The position numbers were made by a program, and so were the translations under genes. A DNA stretch of 28,837 nt, taken from the NCBI GenBank assembly GCA_964545205.1, contig CAZJFH010000063.1, forward strand, positions 1 through 28,837, given 5' to 3'. This document shows positions 15,901 through 23,228 of this stretch, in pieces. This stretch comes from CAZJFH01 sp964545205 (GTDB lineage: Bacteria > Pseudomonadota > Alphaproteobacteria > Rhodospirillales > Magnetospirillaceae). Below the pieces are notes generated by a model. That model did not search any database. It worked only from the letters and a program-made list of their open reading frames with translations, and had not been told where the DNA came from. Position 1 is the first letter of the stretch. Every line of letters begins with the position of its first letter.

Positions 15901-16145
15901 ATCCCGACGCTGACGATGCGCTTGCCGGCGAGCTGCTTCAGGCGCGCCTGTCCGGAATAGATGATGTACATGCCGTCGGCGGGCTCGTCCTGAGCCGTGA
16001 TCGCCTGGCCGTCCTCGAAGCTGCGGACCTGGAACAGGTTCTGCAGGATCTCCTTCTCGCGCAGGGGCAGCGCGCTGAACATGATGTGGGTCTCGAGGAC
16101 GTACCGCAGCACGTGCTCGATGGTCTGGCGTCCATCGCTGGTCAT
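12915..16145 (-). CDS. Peptidase-containing ABC exporter with two cyclic-nucleotide-binding-like domains
   Basis: A 1076-residue inner-membrane exporter. Two tandem CRP-like cyclic-nucleotide-binding domains cover about 20-140 (DGMYIIYSGQARL; GGTLGEMSML) and 160-290 (PRLYFVERGIVELV; GGLLGEPAAL). A C39 leader peptidase follows (about 322-445) with an intact triad: Cys333 in ETECAAACLA, His406 in GYHYVVAF, Asp422 in VMDPDGG. The membrane domain is about 475-770. The ATPase (about 805-1050) has Walker A GASGCGKS (845-852), signature LSGGQRQRI (949-957) and Walker B IMLFDEA (969-975). C39 domains normally cleave leaders after Gly-Gly and couple this to export. The gene lies 23 bases after the HlyD gene, and the four glycine-rich proteins downstream are the obvious substrates. 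The canonical PRR of a nucleotide-binding phosphate cassette is not evident, so the sensor domains may be structural. Confidence 0.93.
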   Translation of the reverse strand: MTSDGRQTIEHVLRYVLETHIMFSALPLREKEILQNLFQVRSFEDGQAITAQDEPADGMYIIYSGQARLKQLAGKRIVSVGMVEEGGTLGEMSMLEPMSWPSSAIAVGKVVSLFLPANEVRALVAKSSVIEQHFKMHVSLIEVGTRLRGLLGKASYDNEQFLEILHSLGVKNVGAGKDLFRQGDNDPRLYFVERGIVELVRTPLEGEPIRLDEVMKGGLLGEPAALAGYNEKGGAQTYTARAVRDSMLLVIPKKAVKLLLDINPALAERLAERVRQIDGYEQEELAVRRRAEGVDMRIRLADSVTEAEFRTLEQQKGSASSLPVVRQSNETECAAACLAAVCNHYGKAFTLGQIRELTSLDYANATPDDIVRGAEVLGFRAKGYALRYDDIKGTKLPAIIGWEGYHYVVAFKVTDSEVHVMDPDGGIKRLGKAEFIQSWTVPEVVDGNADPESGLLIALEPTQRFEVGEAPVKPIMHFLHYILPHKKFFAEAFLAALVINMLGLASPLFVQTIVDTVVVHHDVSLLNMMLAGMVMVTAFSTIMMIAQNLLLAHSTARLDMRLMSEFYRHVLSLPMDFFLKRNKGEILTRFGENQKVRAIITGSSVTVLLNSLMVVIYFAMMFAYSTALATVVILFLPLYIAIVLYFTPRIKKIAQQIFLTNSQAQSYLIESLNGIESLKATANEYYARSRWENALVDNVNRSFQQRRLGLMSDSLFRMATLASTILVLWLGANEVMAGTMTVGELMGFNMLMGLVTAPVMQMVNLWNDFQEIRIAMDRVGDVITVKPEQEPIAQPEKMPATVKVAEGRIQFRKVNFSYSTNDQTKQVMREFDLEIAPGQKVALVGASGCGKSTIAKMILGFHKPNSGEVLIDGKEIGSLDLYSLRRNIGVVLQEGFVFSGTVAENIALGDPEPDMQAVKEASHLAGADEFIVNFPLGYQTPIGEKGIGLSGGQRQRICIARALYRRPKIMLFDEATSALDNESEARIIQQLKLVTHNRTSISIAHRLTTVIDSDMICFIRDGKVAEKGSHKQLIDREYLIENGYKGHYYQLASTQFELPKLDLPAAAAMATATPVA

Positions 16146-16168
16146 GACCGGCTCCGCTCCTTCCTGCT

Positions 16169-17521
16169 CTACTCTTCGGACGCTCTGAAGAACTTCGACA
16201 GCGGCGTGAAGATGATTTCAATCCACCGCTTCTCGCCGGTCTTGATCTCGGCGATGCCTTCCAGGCCGATCTCCAGCGGTTTGACGACCCCGCTGGGGGC
16301 GCGGATGGACTCGCGATCCAGCGCGACCCGGACGAGGTAAAGCGATTCCTTGCCCGGCAGCTCCGACGGCTTGGTCGAGATCTCGGCGATCAGGCCGGTC
16401 GCGATGCCGTATTCCTGGTACGGGTAGGCGAAATACTTGATCTGGACGAGCTGGCCCAGCTTGAGGTGGCCGATGTCCTTGTTCTGGACCAGGACCTGGG
16501 CGATCAGCGCCGCGCTCTCGCGGACGATGGTGACCAGCGGCATGCCGGCGTCGATGAGCTGGCCCTGCTTGACGTGGACGTTGGTCACGATGCCGTCGAC
16601 GCTGCTGCGGTACTTGGCCATGCTGTCCTGGAAGGTGACGCCCTCGACCAGGGTGTCGGCCTCGGACAGCTTCTTGCGCAGCTCGGCGATGCGAAGCTGC
16701 AGCCGCTCGATGTCGCGCTCGCGGTTCTGGCCCTGCTGCGCGATCTCCTGGCGGATCTTGTCGACGTTGGTCAGGCTCATCATCCGCGACAGTTCCTGCT
16801 CGGCGGTCTGCTGCGCCAGGGTCAGCTTCTGCACCTCGGCCTCGGCGTTGCGCACCGCCGATTCGACGTCGAACATCGCCTCCTGGGCGCGCTGGAACTC
16901 GGTGACGGTGGCGTCGCGGCGGTCGTAGAGCTCCTTGGCGGTGGCGAAGTTGCGCCGCGCCAGCGACAGCTTGCGCACGTAGTCCTCGCGGGCGGCCCTG
17001 GCGGTCATGATCTGCTGGCGGATGGTCGCGATCTTGCCCTCCAGCGCGACCTGCTCGGTGCTGCGGCCCTTCTCGGCGTTGGCGAGGTCGAGGCGGAGCT
17101 GCGAGATGCGGTGGTCGTAGTCCGTGATCGCCTTGTCGAGATTGGCCTCGAGTTCGCGAATCTCCTTCTGGATCGATTCCTGCTCGGGATTGGCGATCGC
17201 CCGGACCTTTTCCTGGATCACCACCAGCGGCTGGCCGGCGCGGACGCCGGCATTGCCCTGGACCAGGACCTCCGAGACGATGCCGCTGCCGACCGACTGG
17301 ACGGTGTTGGCCTCGCGGGTCAGGGTCAGCGGCGCGGTGACGATCAGGTCCTTCTTGGCCCAGCTCAGATAGGCGATGCCCAGGACCACGAAGACGAACA
17401 CGAGATAGATCGGCCCGCGCAGCACGAAGCTGGGTGGCGTGTAGAGCAGCGCCGCCGCCTTGATCGGATGGCGCACCTCCACGTCCATGAGGAATTTCAG
17501 ATCTGATTTACGCGACGCCAT
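16169..17521 (-). CDS. HlyD-family periplasmic adaptor (membrane fusion protein)
   Basis: A 450-residue adaptor. A cytoplasmic N-terminus of about 35 residues precedes one transmembrane helix (about 36-54, GPIYLVFVFVVLGIAYLSW). A split lipoyl/barrel-sandwich domain follows (first half around GSGIVSEVLVQGNAGVRAGQPLV, second half around VDGIVTNVHVKQGQLIDAGMPL), separated by a long coiled coil (about 115-300) rich in Glu, Arg, Ala and Leu. A C-terminal beta-barrel region ends with GLEGIAEIKTGEKRWIEIIFTPL. It should bridge the ABC exporter to an outer-membrane factor of the operon. The start is supported by GGGAGGG upstream. It lies 19 bases after the isomerase gene and 23 before the exporter gene. 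Confidence 0.92.
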   Translation of the reverse strand: MASRKSDLKFLMDVEVRHPIKAAALLYTPPSFVLRGPIYLVFVFVVLGIAYLSWAKKDLIVTAPLTLTREANTVQSVGSGIVSEVLVQGNAGVRAGQPLVVIQEKVRAIANPEQESIQKEIRELEANLDKAITDYDHRISQLRLDLANAEKGRSTEQVALEGKIATIRQQIMTARAAREDYVRKLSLARRNFATAKELYDRRDATVTEFQRAQEAMFDVESAVRNAEAEVQKLTLAQQTAEQELSRMMSLTNVDKIRQEIAQQGQNRERDIERLQLRIAELRKKLSEADTLVEGVTFQDSMAKYRSSVDGIVTNVHVKQGQLIDAGMPLVTIVRESAALIAQVLVQNKDIGHLKLGQLVQIKYFAYPYQEYGIATGLIAEISTKPSELPGKESLYLVRVALDRESIRAPSGVVKPLEIGLEGIAEIKTGEKRWIEIIFTPLSKFFRASEE

Positions 17522-17540
17522 CTCAGCCCTCCCAACCCGC

Positions 17541-18323
17541 TCACGCGGGAACCGTCATGACCGCTTGCCGGATCCACTCGCAGAACAGCTTGTCGGCGAT
17601 CGCCGTGGCGACCGCGTCGGTCAACTGCGGCTCCGCACGCGCGTGGATCTTGTAGATGCTCCAGTTGCCGCCCTCGGGCAGCGGCCCGATCACCGCGCCG
17701 GAGGCGGCCGCGAACACCGCCGCCTCGATCGGGGGCGCCAGCAGGCCGCGCTGCACCACGCCGATATGCCCGCCCGAGATCCCGGTGGCCGGATCGATCG
17801 AGTGCTCGACCGCGACGCCGGCGAAGGATCGGCCGCGCTCGAGCTCGCGCAGCGCGGTGCGCGCGTCCCCCTCGGTGGCCGAGACGATGCGGCCCAGCGT
17901 CACGGTGGCGTGGCGCTGGCGGTGCTGGTCGAAATGCTTCTGGATCATCTCGGCCGAGATCATCCGCCGCTTGAGCTGCTTGCGCAGCGCCGCGATGTGG
18001 ACGTGCTCGTTCCAGGTCTCCAGCGTGACGCCGTTGTTGCGCAGCCAGGCCTGGAACCGCACCGGATCGCCGAGGCCGCGCATCGCCCGCAACTCGTCGC
18101 GGGCGGCGTCGACCTGTTCGTCGCTCAACTCGATGCCCAGCTCGTTGGCCTTGAGCTGGACGATGTGCTCCTCGATCGCCTCGTAGATCGTCGAGCGGAA
18201 CACGCCCTTGATCTTCAGAAGCGTCATGACGTCGCGCACGGTGATCGGGTTGCCGACCACGGTGGTCAGCACGTCGTCCATCTGCGCCTTGCGCGTGTGC
18301 TGGGTGGTCGTCGTCACCGTCAT
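17541..18323 (-). CDS. Parvulin-like (PpiC-type) peptidyl-prolyl isomerase without signal peptide
   Basis: A 260-residue protein laid out like SurA/NifM-type parvulins: an N-terminal helical chaperone-like region (about 15-130) and a parvulin domain (about 136-232) with VTLGRIVS, a helix ARTALRELERG, SFAGVAVEHSIDPATGISGGHIGVVQRG, a FAAASGAVIGPL turn and WSIYKIHARAE. The N-terminus is Thr-rich and hydrophilic, with no signal peptide or membrane anchor, so it should act in the cytoplasm on a substrate before export. The RBS is GGGGAGA. It follows the ATP-grasp-like gene by 35 bases and precedes HlyD by 19. Its likely client is the glycine-rich precursor family. Those proteins contain essentially no proline, so chaperone or holdase activity is more plausible than isomerisation. 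Confidence 0.8.
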   Translation of the reverse strand: MTVTTTTQHTRKAQMDDVLTTVVGNPITVRDVMTLLKIKGVFRSTIYEAIEEHIVQLKANELGIELSDEQVDAARDELRAMRGLGDPVRFQAWLRNNGVTLETWNEHVHIAALRKQLKRRMISAEMIQKHFDQHRQRHATVTLGRIVSATEGDARTALRELERGRSFAGVAVEHSIDPATGISGGHIGVVQRGLLAPPIEAAVFAAASGAVIGPLPEGGNWSIYKIHARAEPQLTDAVATAIADKLFCEWIRQAVMTVPA

Positions 18324-18358
18324 CGTCTCCCCGCGGCGGTGCCAGGCCCGAGGCGGCG

Positions 18359-19393
18359 CTAGCCGCCCGCCCGGTCGGCGTGCTTGGTTGCTTCCATCTC
18401 GAACAGGATCCGCAGCATGCGGCGCTGGAACAGGGCCGGGCGCTCTTCGATCGTCCCGCTGGCCGGGACGGCCTCGGGCGGAGCGCCGGCGAGCATGGCG
18501 GCCAGGGCCTCGGCGCCGCGGGCGGCGAAGGTCGGCGGCAGCTCGTGCAGCAGCGGGTCGGGGTCGAGGTCGTAGATCACCGGCCCGCGCCCGGTCTCGA
18601 CATAGGTGAGCATGCTCCAGCGCGCGCCGACGGCGGCGGCGGCCGAAACCAGCGCGGCGCAGGTCGCCTCGGACGGCTCGACCGCGCGCATCGCCTCGAG
18701 CCGCTCGTCGTGGCCGGTGCCGTCGGGCGCCGACTGGGCGAGCGCCATCGCGACCCGGCCGTCGACGACCAGGGCCCGCAGCAGCGGCCCCTCGACCACC
18801 TCGGCCAAGAGCACCGGCGGCTTGTCGGGCCGGAGCAGGTCGAGGCGCTGGCGGTCGCGGAAAATCTGCCAGGCGCAGCGGCCGGTCGTCGTGCGCCAGA
18901 CCACCGTGCGGCCGGCGCAGAACGCCTGCGCCGCCGCGTCGTCGTTGGCGACCAGCCAGGCCGGCACGGCGAGCCCGGCGGCGGCGAGGCGCAGCAGCAC
19001 GCCGGGCCGGCTGAAGCCGTGCAGCAGGGTCTCGGGCGGATTGGCCATGACGACGCCGGCGGCGTTCATGCGCGAGAACAGGCTGTAGAGGAAACTGTAC
19101 TTCTGCTGTTCGGCGGGATAGCGCGCCTGCCACAGGCTCCAGTCGGCATCGCCGGCCTCGCCCGGGATCACCGGGCTCTGGTAGGCGAAGCCGTGCACCA
19201 CCGCCATGTCGAGCGCGGCAAGGTCGGTTCCGTCCCACGTCAGCCGCTGGCCGTCGATCGTCGCCGCGCCGCCTTCCGGCAGGCCGATGTCGAATGTCGC
19301 GACCCGAAGGTCGGGATGCGCGGCCAAAGGCTCCGACAACAGGCGGCCGAGCGCGCAGCCCGCCGGCATGAACAGACCGACGCGCCGCGTCAT
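18359..19393 (-). CDS. ATP-grasp-like protein, possibly degenerate
   Basis: A 344-residue protein with the outline of RimK/peptide-ligase ATP-grasp enzymes. It has an N-terminal Rossmann-like part (RRVGLFMP; LDMAVVHGFAYQ), a pre-ATP segment VVMANPPETLLHGFSRPGVL with LAAAGLAVPAWLVAND, a nucleotide-loop-like strand TVVWRTTTGRCAW, a hinge-like PVLLAEVVEGPLLRALVVDGRVAMAL and a terminal strand GPVIYDLDPDPLLHELPP. Family members usually have Lys in the VVKP strand and an E-x-N pair at the end; here I see Arg and D-L-D. It is therefore either diverged or non-catalytic, for instance a binding protein. Its ATG overlaps the upstream stop by one base (TGATG). In a peptide-export operon it could modify the glycine-rich precursors, but this is inference. 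Confidence 0.6.
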   Translation of the reverse strand: MTRRVGLFMPAGCALGRLLSEPLAAHPDLRVATFDIGLPEGGAATIDGQRLTWDGTDLAALDMAVVHGFAYQSPVIPGEAGDADWSLWQARYPAEQQKYSFLYSLFSRMNAAGVVMANPPETLLHGFSRPGVLLRLAAAGLAVPAWLVANDDAAAQAFCAGRTVVWRTTTGRCAWQIFRDRQRLDLLRPDKPPVLLAEVVEGPLLRALVVDGRVAMALAQSAPDGTGHDERLEAMRAVEPSEATCAALVSAAAAVGARWSMLTYVETGRGPVIYDLDPDPLLHELPPTFAARGAEALAAMLAGAPPEAVPASGTIEERPALFQRRMLRILFEMEATKHADRAGG

Positions 19394-21330
19394 CAGTTCC
19401 CGCGCTCCGCGGCGAAGAACTTCAGCGGGCCGGCCGCGGCGACGTACTCCTGGCGCCGGCGATGGAACTCGCCGACCGCGGCGCGCCCGGCGAGCGTGGC
19501 GGCGATCGTGCCCTGGGCCTCGAGCAGGCTGCCCTCCAAGACCTTGTTGGCCGTGACCGCCGCGACGTAGCGCTGGTGGGCGTTCAGCAGGTCGCGCGAG
19601 GCCAGGACGAGCTGGTACTGGGTGACGTCGCCGAGATCCTGGCGGCGGACCAGCGAGTCGTAAAGCGCGGCCTGGCGCTCGACCTCGAGCTTCGCCAGCT
19701 TGACCTGGGCGCGGGCGGCGTCGATCTGGGCCAGCAGGTTGCGGATGTCGACGTCGGCCTGCAGCGCCTCCTGCTCGCCGGCCAGCGCCGCGTCGGTGCG
19801 GAAGATGCGCGCCGATTCGAGCTGCGCCTCCTTGGCGTTCTCGCCGAGCGCGTAGGAGTAGCTCAGCGCCCCGCTGACCGTCCTGACGTCGGGATCGAAC
19901 AGGTTCCTGTTGGCCTCGAAGACGTCGTCGTAGCCGATCGCCGTGCCGGTCTGGCGCAGGCCGGTCGACAGCGACGCCAGCACCGAGGGGCGGGCGAGGT
20001 TTTCGGCGACCGCGACGTCGATGTCGGCCAGGCGCCGCTGGCGCTCGACGGCGAAGAAGGCCGGCCGGTTGGCCTTGGCCAGCGCCATCGCGCGGTCGTA
20101 GTCGGTGGCGAGCCAGTCGTCGAGCAGGCCGGCATAGCCGACCGGCAGGTAGACCGCCTGCAGCAGCGCCGCCGGATCGTTCTCGACCAGCAGCCCCAGC
20201 GCCTCCGAGGCCTCGACCATGGCGGCACGGGCCTGTTCGATCTGCACCTGGGCGCGGCGCAACTCGGCGTCGGCCTGGGTCATGTCGTAGGTGGTGGCCA
20301 GGTGCTCGTCGTAGCGGCGCTTCATGCGCCGGTTCATGTCGGCGACCAGGGCGAGGTTCTGCTCGCTGACGTACAGCGCCTCGATCGCCGCGACCAGGTT
20401 CCAGTAGGCGGCGTTGGTCTGGGCGATGATGAGATTGGCGGTGCCGCGAACCGACCAGTCGACCAGTTCGCTGGCGACCTGCGCCCGCTCGACGGCCATC
20501 GCCGCCGGCGCCGTCTCGCCGAAGCCGGCCGTGAACGGCAGCGGCGAGGCGAGGTCGACGAACAGGTTGGCGGTGGTGTCCTCGTCGTAGGCGAAGTTCT
20601 TGCGGTAGAGGACGTCCTGATAGCGGGTCTGGTGGGCGACGCGGATCGACTGGCCCCAGGGCAGCTGCTGGTCGAGCCCGATCGTCGTCGTCAGGACCTC
20701 GGTCGGGCCGATGGCTTCGGTGCTGGCGTCGATCTCGCGCGGCTGGATGCCGCCGACCGGAATCGAGTTCCAGCCCAGCATGATGATCGCCGGCGACGGG
20801 CGCTGTGCCGATTTGGGACACGCGGCGCCGCCGGGCACGCCGCCGGTCTCGACGCAGAAGGACTGGTTGCCGTTCGGCGGCGTGAAGACGCGCTGGTTGA
20901 CGAGGCCGATGCGCGAGCGGCCGTAGGTGTCGCTGTGGGCGTAGCCGACCGAGAGGTTGAACACCGGGTCGAACACGGCCTGCGCCTCGGCGATGATCTG
21001 CCGCGCGATCTCGGCGTCGGCGCCGGCGATGCGGAGCTGCAGGTTGTTCTCCAGCGCGCGGGCGACGGCGCCGCCCAGGGTCAGGTAGACCGGCTGGCGG
21101 CCGGAGACGACCGACCAGGCGCCGGCCTCCTGGCCGGCGATGGCGCGCTCGACGGCGACCAGGCGTTCGCGCTCGGCCGGCGTCGGCTCGACCTGGACCT
21201 CGGCGGCGATGGCCTCGGCCACCGCGTCGACGACCTTGTCGGCATCGGCCGGCGGCGCCGCCGCCGCGGGAACCGAGGCCGCGGCCAGCGCGGCGGCCAG
21301 GGCGAAACGGGTCGAAAGGCGCGCCTTCAT
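19393..21330 (-). CDS. TolC-like outer-membrane factor, third of three
   Basis: A 645-residue protein with a signal peptide ending near residue 25 (ALAAALAAASVPAAAA). It is a TolC/OEP-type channel with two homologous coiled-coil and barrel halves: AVARALENNLQLRIAGADAEIARQ plus FDPVF at about 120-124, then YWNLVAAIEAL, and later LENDPAALLQ-type and FFAVERQRRLADIDV repeats. It is about 150 residues longer than classical TolC. An insertion with two cysteines (Cys159, Cys171) falls in the first predicted extracellular loop. The ATG overlaps the stop of the previous paralogue (ATGA), and the stop overlaps the ATP-grasp-like ATG. It is expected to receive substrate from the HlyD adaptor. Confidence 0.88.
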   Translation of the reverse strand: MKARLSTRFALAAALAAASVPAAAAPPADADKVVDAVAEAIAAEVQVEPTPAERERLVAVERAIAGQEAGAWSVVSGRQPVYLTLGGAVARALENNLQLRIAGADAEIARQIIAEAQAVFDPVFNLSVGYAHSDTYGRSRIGLVNQRVFTPPNGNQSFCVETGGVPGGAACPKSAQRPSPAIIMLGWNSIPVGGIQPREIDASTEAIGPTEVLTTTIGLDQQLPWGQSIRVAHQTRYQDVLYRKNFAYDEDTTANLFVDLASPLPFTAGFGETAPAAMAVERAQVASELVDWSVRGTANLIIAQTNAAYWNLVAAIEALYVSEQNLALVADMNRRMKRRYDEHLATTYDMTQADAELRRAQVQIEQARAAMVEASEALGLLVENDPAALLQAVYLPVGYAGLLDDWLATDYDRAMALAKANRPAFFAVERQRRLADIDVAVAENLARPSVLASLSTGLRQTGTAIGYDDVFEANRNLFDPDVRTVSGALSYSYALGENAKEAQLESARIFRTDAALAGEQEALQADVDIRNLLAQIDAARAQVKLAKLEVERQAALYDSLVRRQDLGDVTQYQLVLASRDLLNAHQRYVAAVTANKVLEGSLLEAQGTIAATLAGRAAVGEFHRRRQEYVAAAGPLKFFAAERGN

Positions 21331-23228
21331 CGGGGTTCTCCGAAGTGCTGCAGGTGACCGCCCTCGGCCAGGGTCTGGAGGCGGGCGCGGTCCCAGTCGT
21401 TCTGCGAGGTCTGGTCGGCGTAGCGGGCCGGCAGCGCGCCGAGCGTCGCCAGCAGCCGGGCCTGCGCCTGCTTGCGGGCGACCTGGGCCAGGGCGGCGTC
21501 GCGGCGCGCGTCGAGCACCGACAGGAGCTGGCGGGTCAGCTCGTATTGCGGCACCCGGCCGAGCTCGAAGCCGCGTTGCGCCTGGGCGTAGACCTCCTCG
21601 GCCAGCTCGGCGGCGCGGCGGGTGATCGCCACCCGCTCGCCGGCGGTGTCGAGCGCGGAGCGGGCATTGACGTAGGCGCCGCGCAGATCCAGCCGCACCT
21701 GCTCGAGCTCCAGCCGCTGGCGCTCCTGGCCGAGCTGGGCGATCTCCAGGTTGGCCCGCACCGTGCGGTCGGGGATCGGCTGCAGCCAGGTCAGCGTCGC
21801 CCGCGCCTGCCATCGGTCGGGATTGGCGAACAGCGCGTCGTCGGGATCCTCGTAGCCGAACAGCGCGCTGCTCTGGGTCAGCGACGAGCTGACGGTCAGC
21901 CCGACGTCGGGATTGTCCTGGCGCTCGCGCGCCTCCAGCAGCGTGCCGGCCCGCTCCAGCTCGACGGTGGCGGCGCTGTAGAGCGGGTTGTCGATCACCG
22001 CGTCGACGCCCGGCAGTTCGGCCAGATCGCGCGCCATCGCGTCCCGGTAGCCGATCGGCAGCAGCAGACCCTCGCCCGGGGCGTTGGTGACGCGGCGCAA
22101 ATTGTTCGAGGCCGTGACCACGTCGGCCATCGCCGCCTCGCGCCGGGCCTGGAGCTGCGCGAACCGCGCCTCGACCTCGCCCATCGCGGCCTCGGTGATC
22201 TGGCGGGCGTCGTAGCGGCGCTTGGTGCGCGCCAGCAGGTCCTCGCCCTGGGCCACCGATTCGCTCGCCGCCTGCAGCCGCAGCACCGCCCCGACCAGAT
22301 CCCAGTAGGTCTGGTCGGCCTCGAGCAGCGCCTGGTTGATCAGCGCCCGCATCAGCCAGCGCGACGACTCGACGTCCTTGGCCACCAGCTCGGCCGACAG
22401 CCGGGCGTCGTTGCCGACGCCCCAGCGGCGGGTCAGCGGCAGCGGCGTCGTCATCGACACCGCCAGATCGCGCGCCCACGGGCGCTCGTAGCGGCCGAAG
22501 GTGGTGCGGTTGGGGTCGTTGGCGTTCAGGGTGAACGGATGGTCGATATGCGACAGGCTGCCGCTGAGCAGCAGCTGCGTGCCCCAGGGCAGAAGCTGCG
22601 ACACCGTCGCGTTGAGGGTGTAGCGCTCGTCGGTCGGCAGCAGCGGCTGCGCCTCGACCGTCGCCGGACCGAAGCCGGCGGCGCGCGGCGCGTCGAACTC
22701 CTGGAACAGCACCGGCGAATTGGCCGGATTGTAGATGCGATAGCACTCGGTGTTGCCGGCGACGGGAATGCAGTCGATGCCGGTCCAGTCGAGATTGGTG
22801 CGGCCGACATTGGTGGCCGGCACGGCCACCGTCGCCTTCTTCCAGCGCCGCGTGCGTTCGACGCGCTTGTCGTAGTCCGTCGCGCTGGCGAACAGGTTGA
22901 TCCCGAACACCGGATCGAACAGCGCCTCGGCCTCCTGCAGGGCGCGGGCCGCCAGTTCCGGCTGAAGCTGCGCGCGGCGGATGTCGAGGTTGCGCTCAAG
23001 CGCCCCCAGGGCGGCGGCGCGCGGCGCGATCTCCTGCACCGGCCGGCCGGTCGCCGCGGCGACGGCCTCGTTGAGCGCCCGCTCGGCCTTCAGCGCCTCG
23101 GCGTCGAGGCCGACCAGCTCGGCCTCGGTGGCCGGGGCCGCCGGGGCGGTCTGCGCCGGCGCCGCGCCGGCGAAGGTGGTGACGGCGACGGCGAGTGCGA
23201 CGCCGCTTGCCGCAAAGGCCTTTCTCAT
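21327..23228 (-). CDS. TolC-like outer-membrane factor, second of three
   Basis: A 633-residue protein with a signal peptide (MRKAFAASGVALAVAVTTFAGAAPAQ). It has the same architecture as its neighbours: an N-terminal helix ALGALERNLDIRRAQLQPEL, FDPVF at about 104-108, a barrel strand region, YWDLVGAVLRLQAASESVAQGEDLLARTKRRYDARQ, and a second half with NPLYSAATVELERAGTLLEARE. Its loop insertion also carries just two cysteines (Cys153, Cys162). ATGA overlaps at both ends couple it to the first and third paralogues. It is clearly homologous to both but only moderately similar, so the triplication is old. An individual role as well as a joint channel is possible. Confidence 0.88.
   Translation of the reverse strand: MRKAFAASGVALAVAVTTFAGAAPAQTAPAAPATEAELVGLDAEALKAERALNEAVAAATGRPVQEIAPRAAALGALERNLDIRRAQLQPELAARALQEAEALFDPVFGINLFASATDYDKRVERTRRWKKATVAVPATNVGRTNLDWTGIDCIPVAGNTECYRIYNPANSPVLFQEFDAPRAAGFGPATVEAQPLLPTDERYTLNATVSQLLPWGTQLLLSGSLSHIDHPFTLNANDPNRTTFGRYERPWARDLAVSMTTPLPLTRRWGVGNDARLSAELVAKDVESSRWLMRALINQALLEADQTYWDLVGAVLRLQAASESVAQGEDLLARTKRRYDARQITEAAMGEVEARFAQLQARREAAMADVVTASNNLRRVTNAPGEGLLLPIGYRDAMARDLAELPGVDAVIDNPLYSAATVELERAGTLLEARERQDNPDVGLTVSSSLTQSSALFGYEDPDDALFANPDRWQARATLTWLQPIPDRTVRANLEIAQLGQERQRLELEQVRLDLRGAYVNARSALDTAGERVAITRRAAELAEEVYAQAQRGFELGRVPQYELTRQLLSVLDARRDAALAQVARKQAQARLLATLGALPARYADQTSQNDWDRARLQTLAEGGHLQHFGEPR

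Noticed and set aside
12519..16340. Long plus-strand open frame opposite the ABC exporter and peptide genes
   Set aside because: Its composition is that of a reverse-complement shadow of a coding frame; the minus-strand exporter has complete catalytic motifs.
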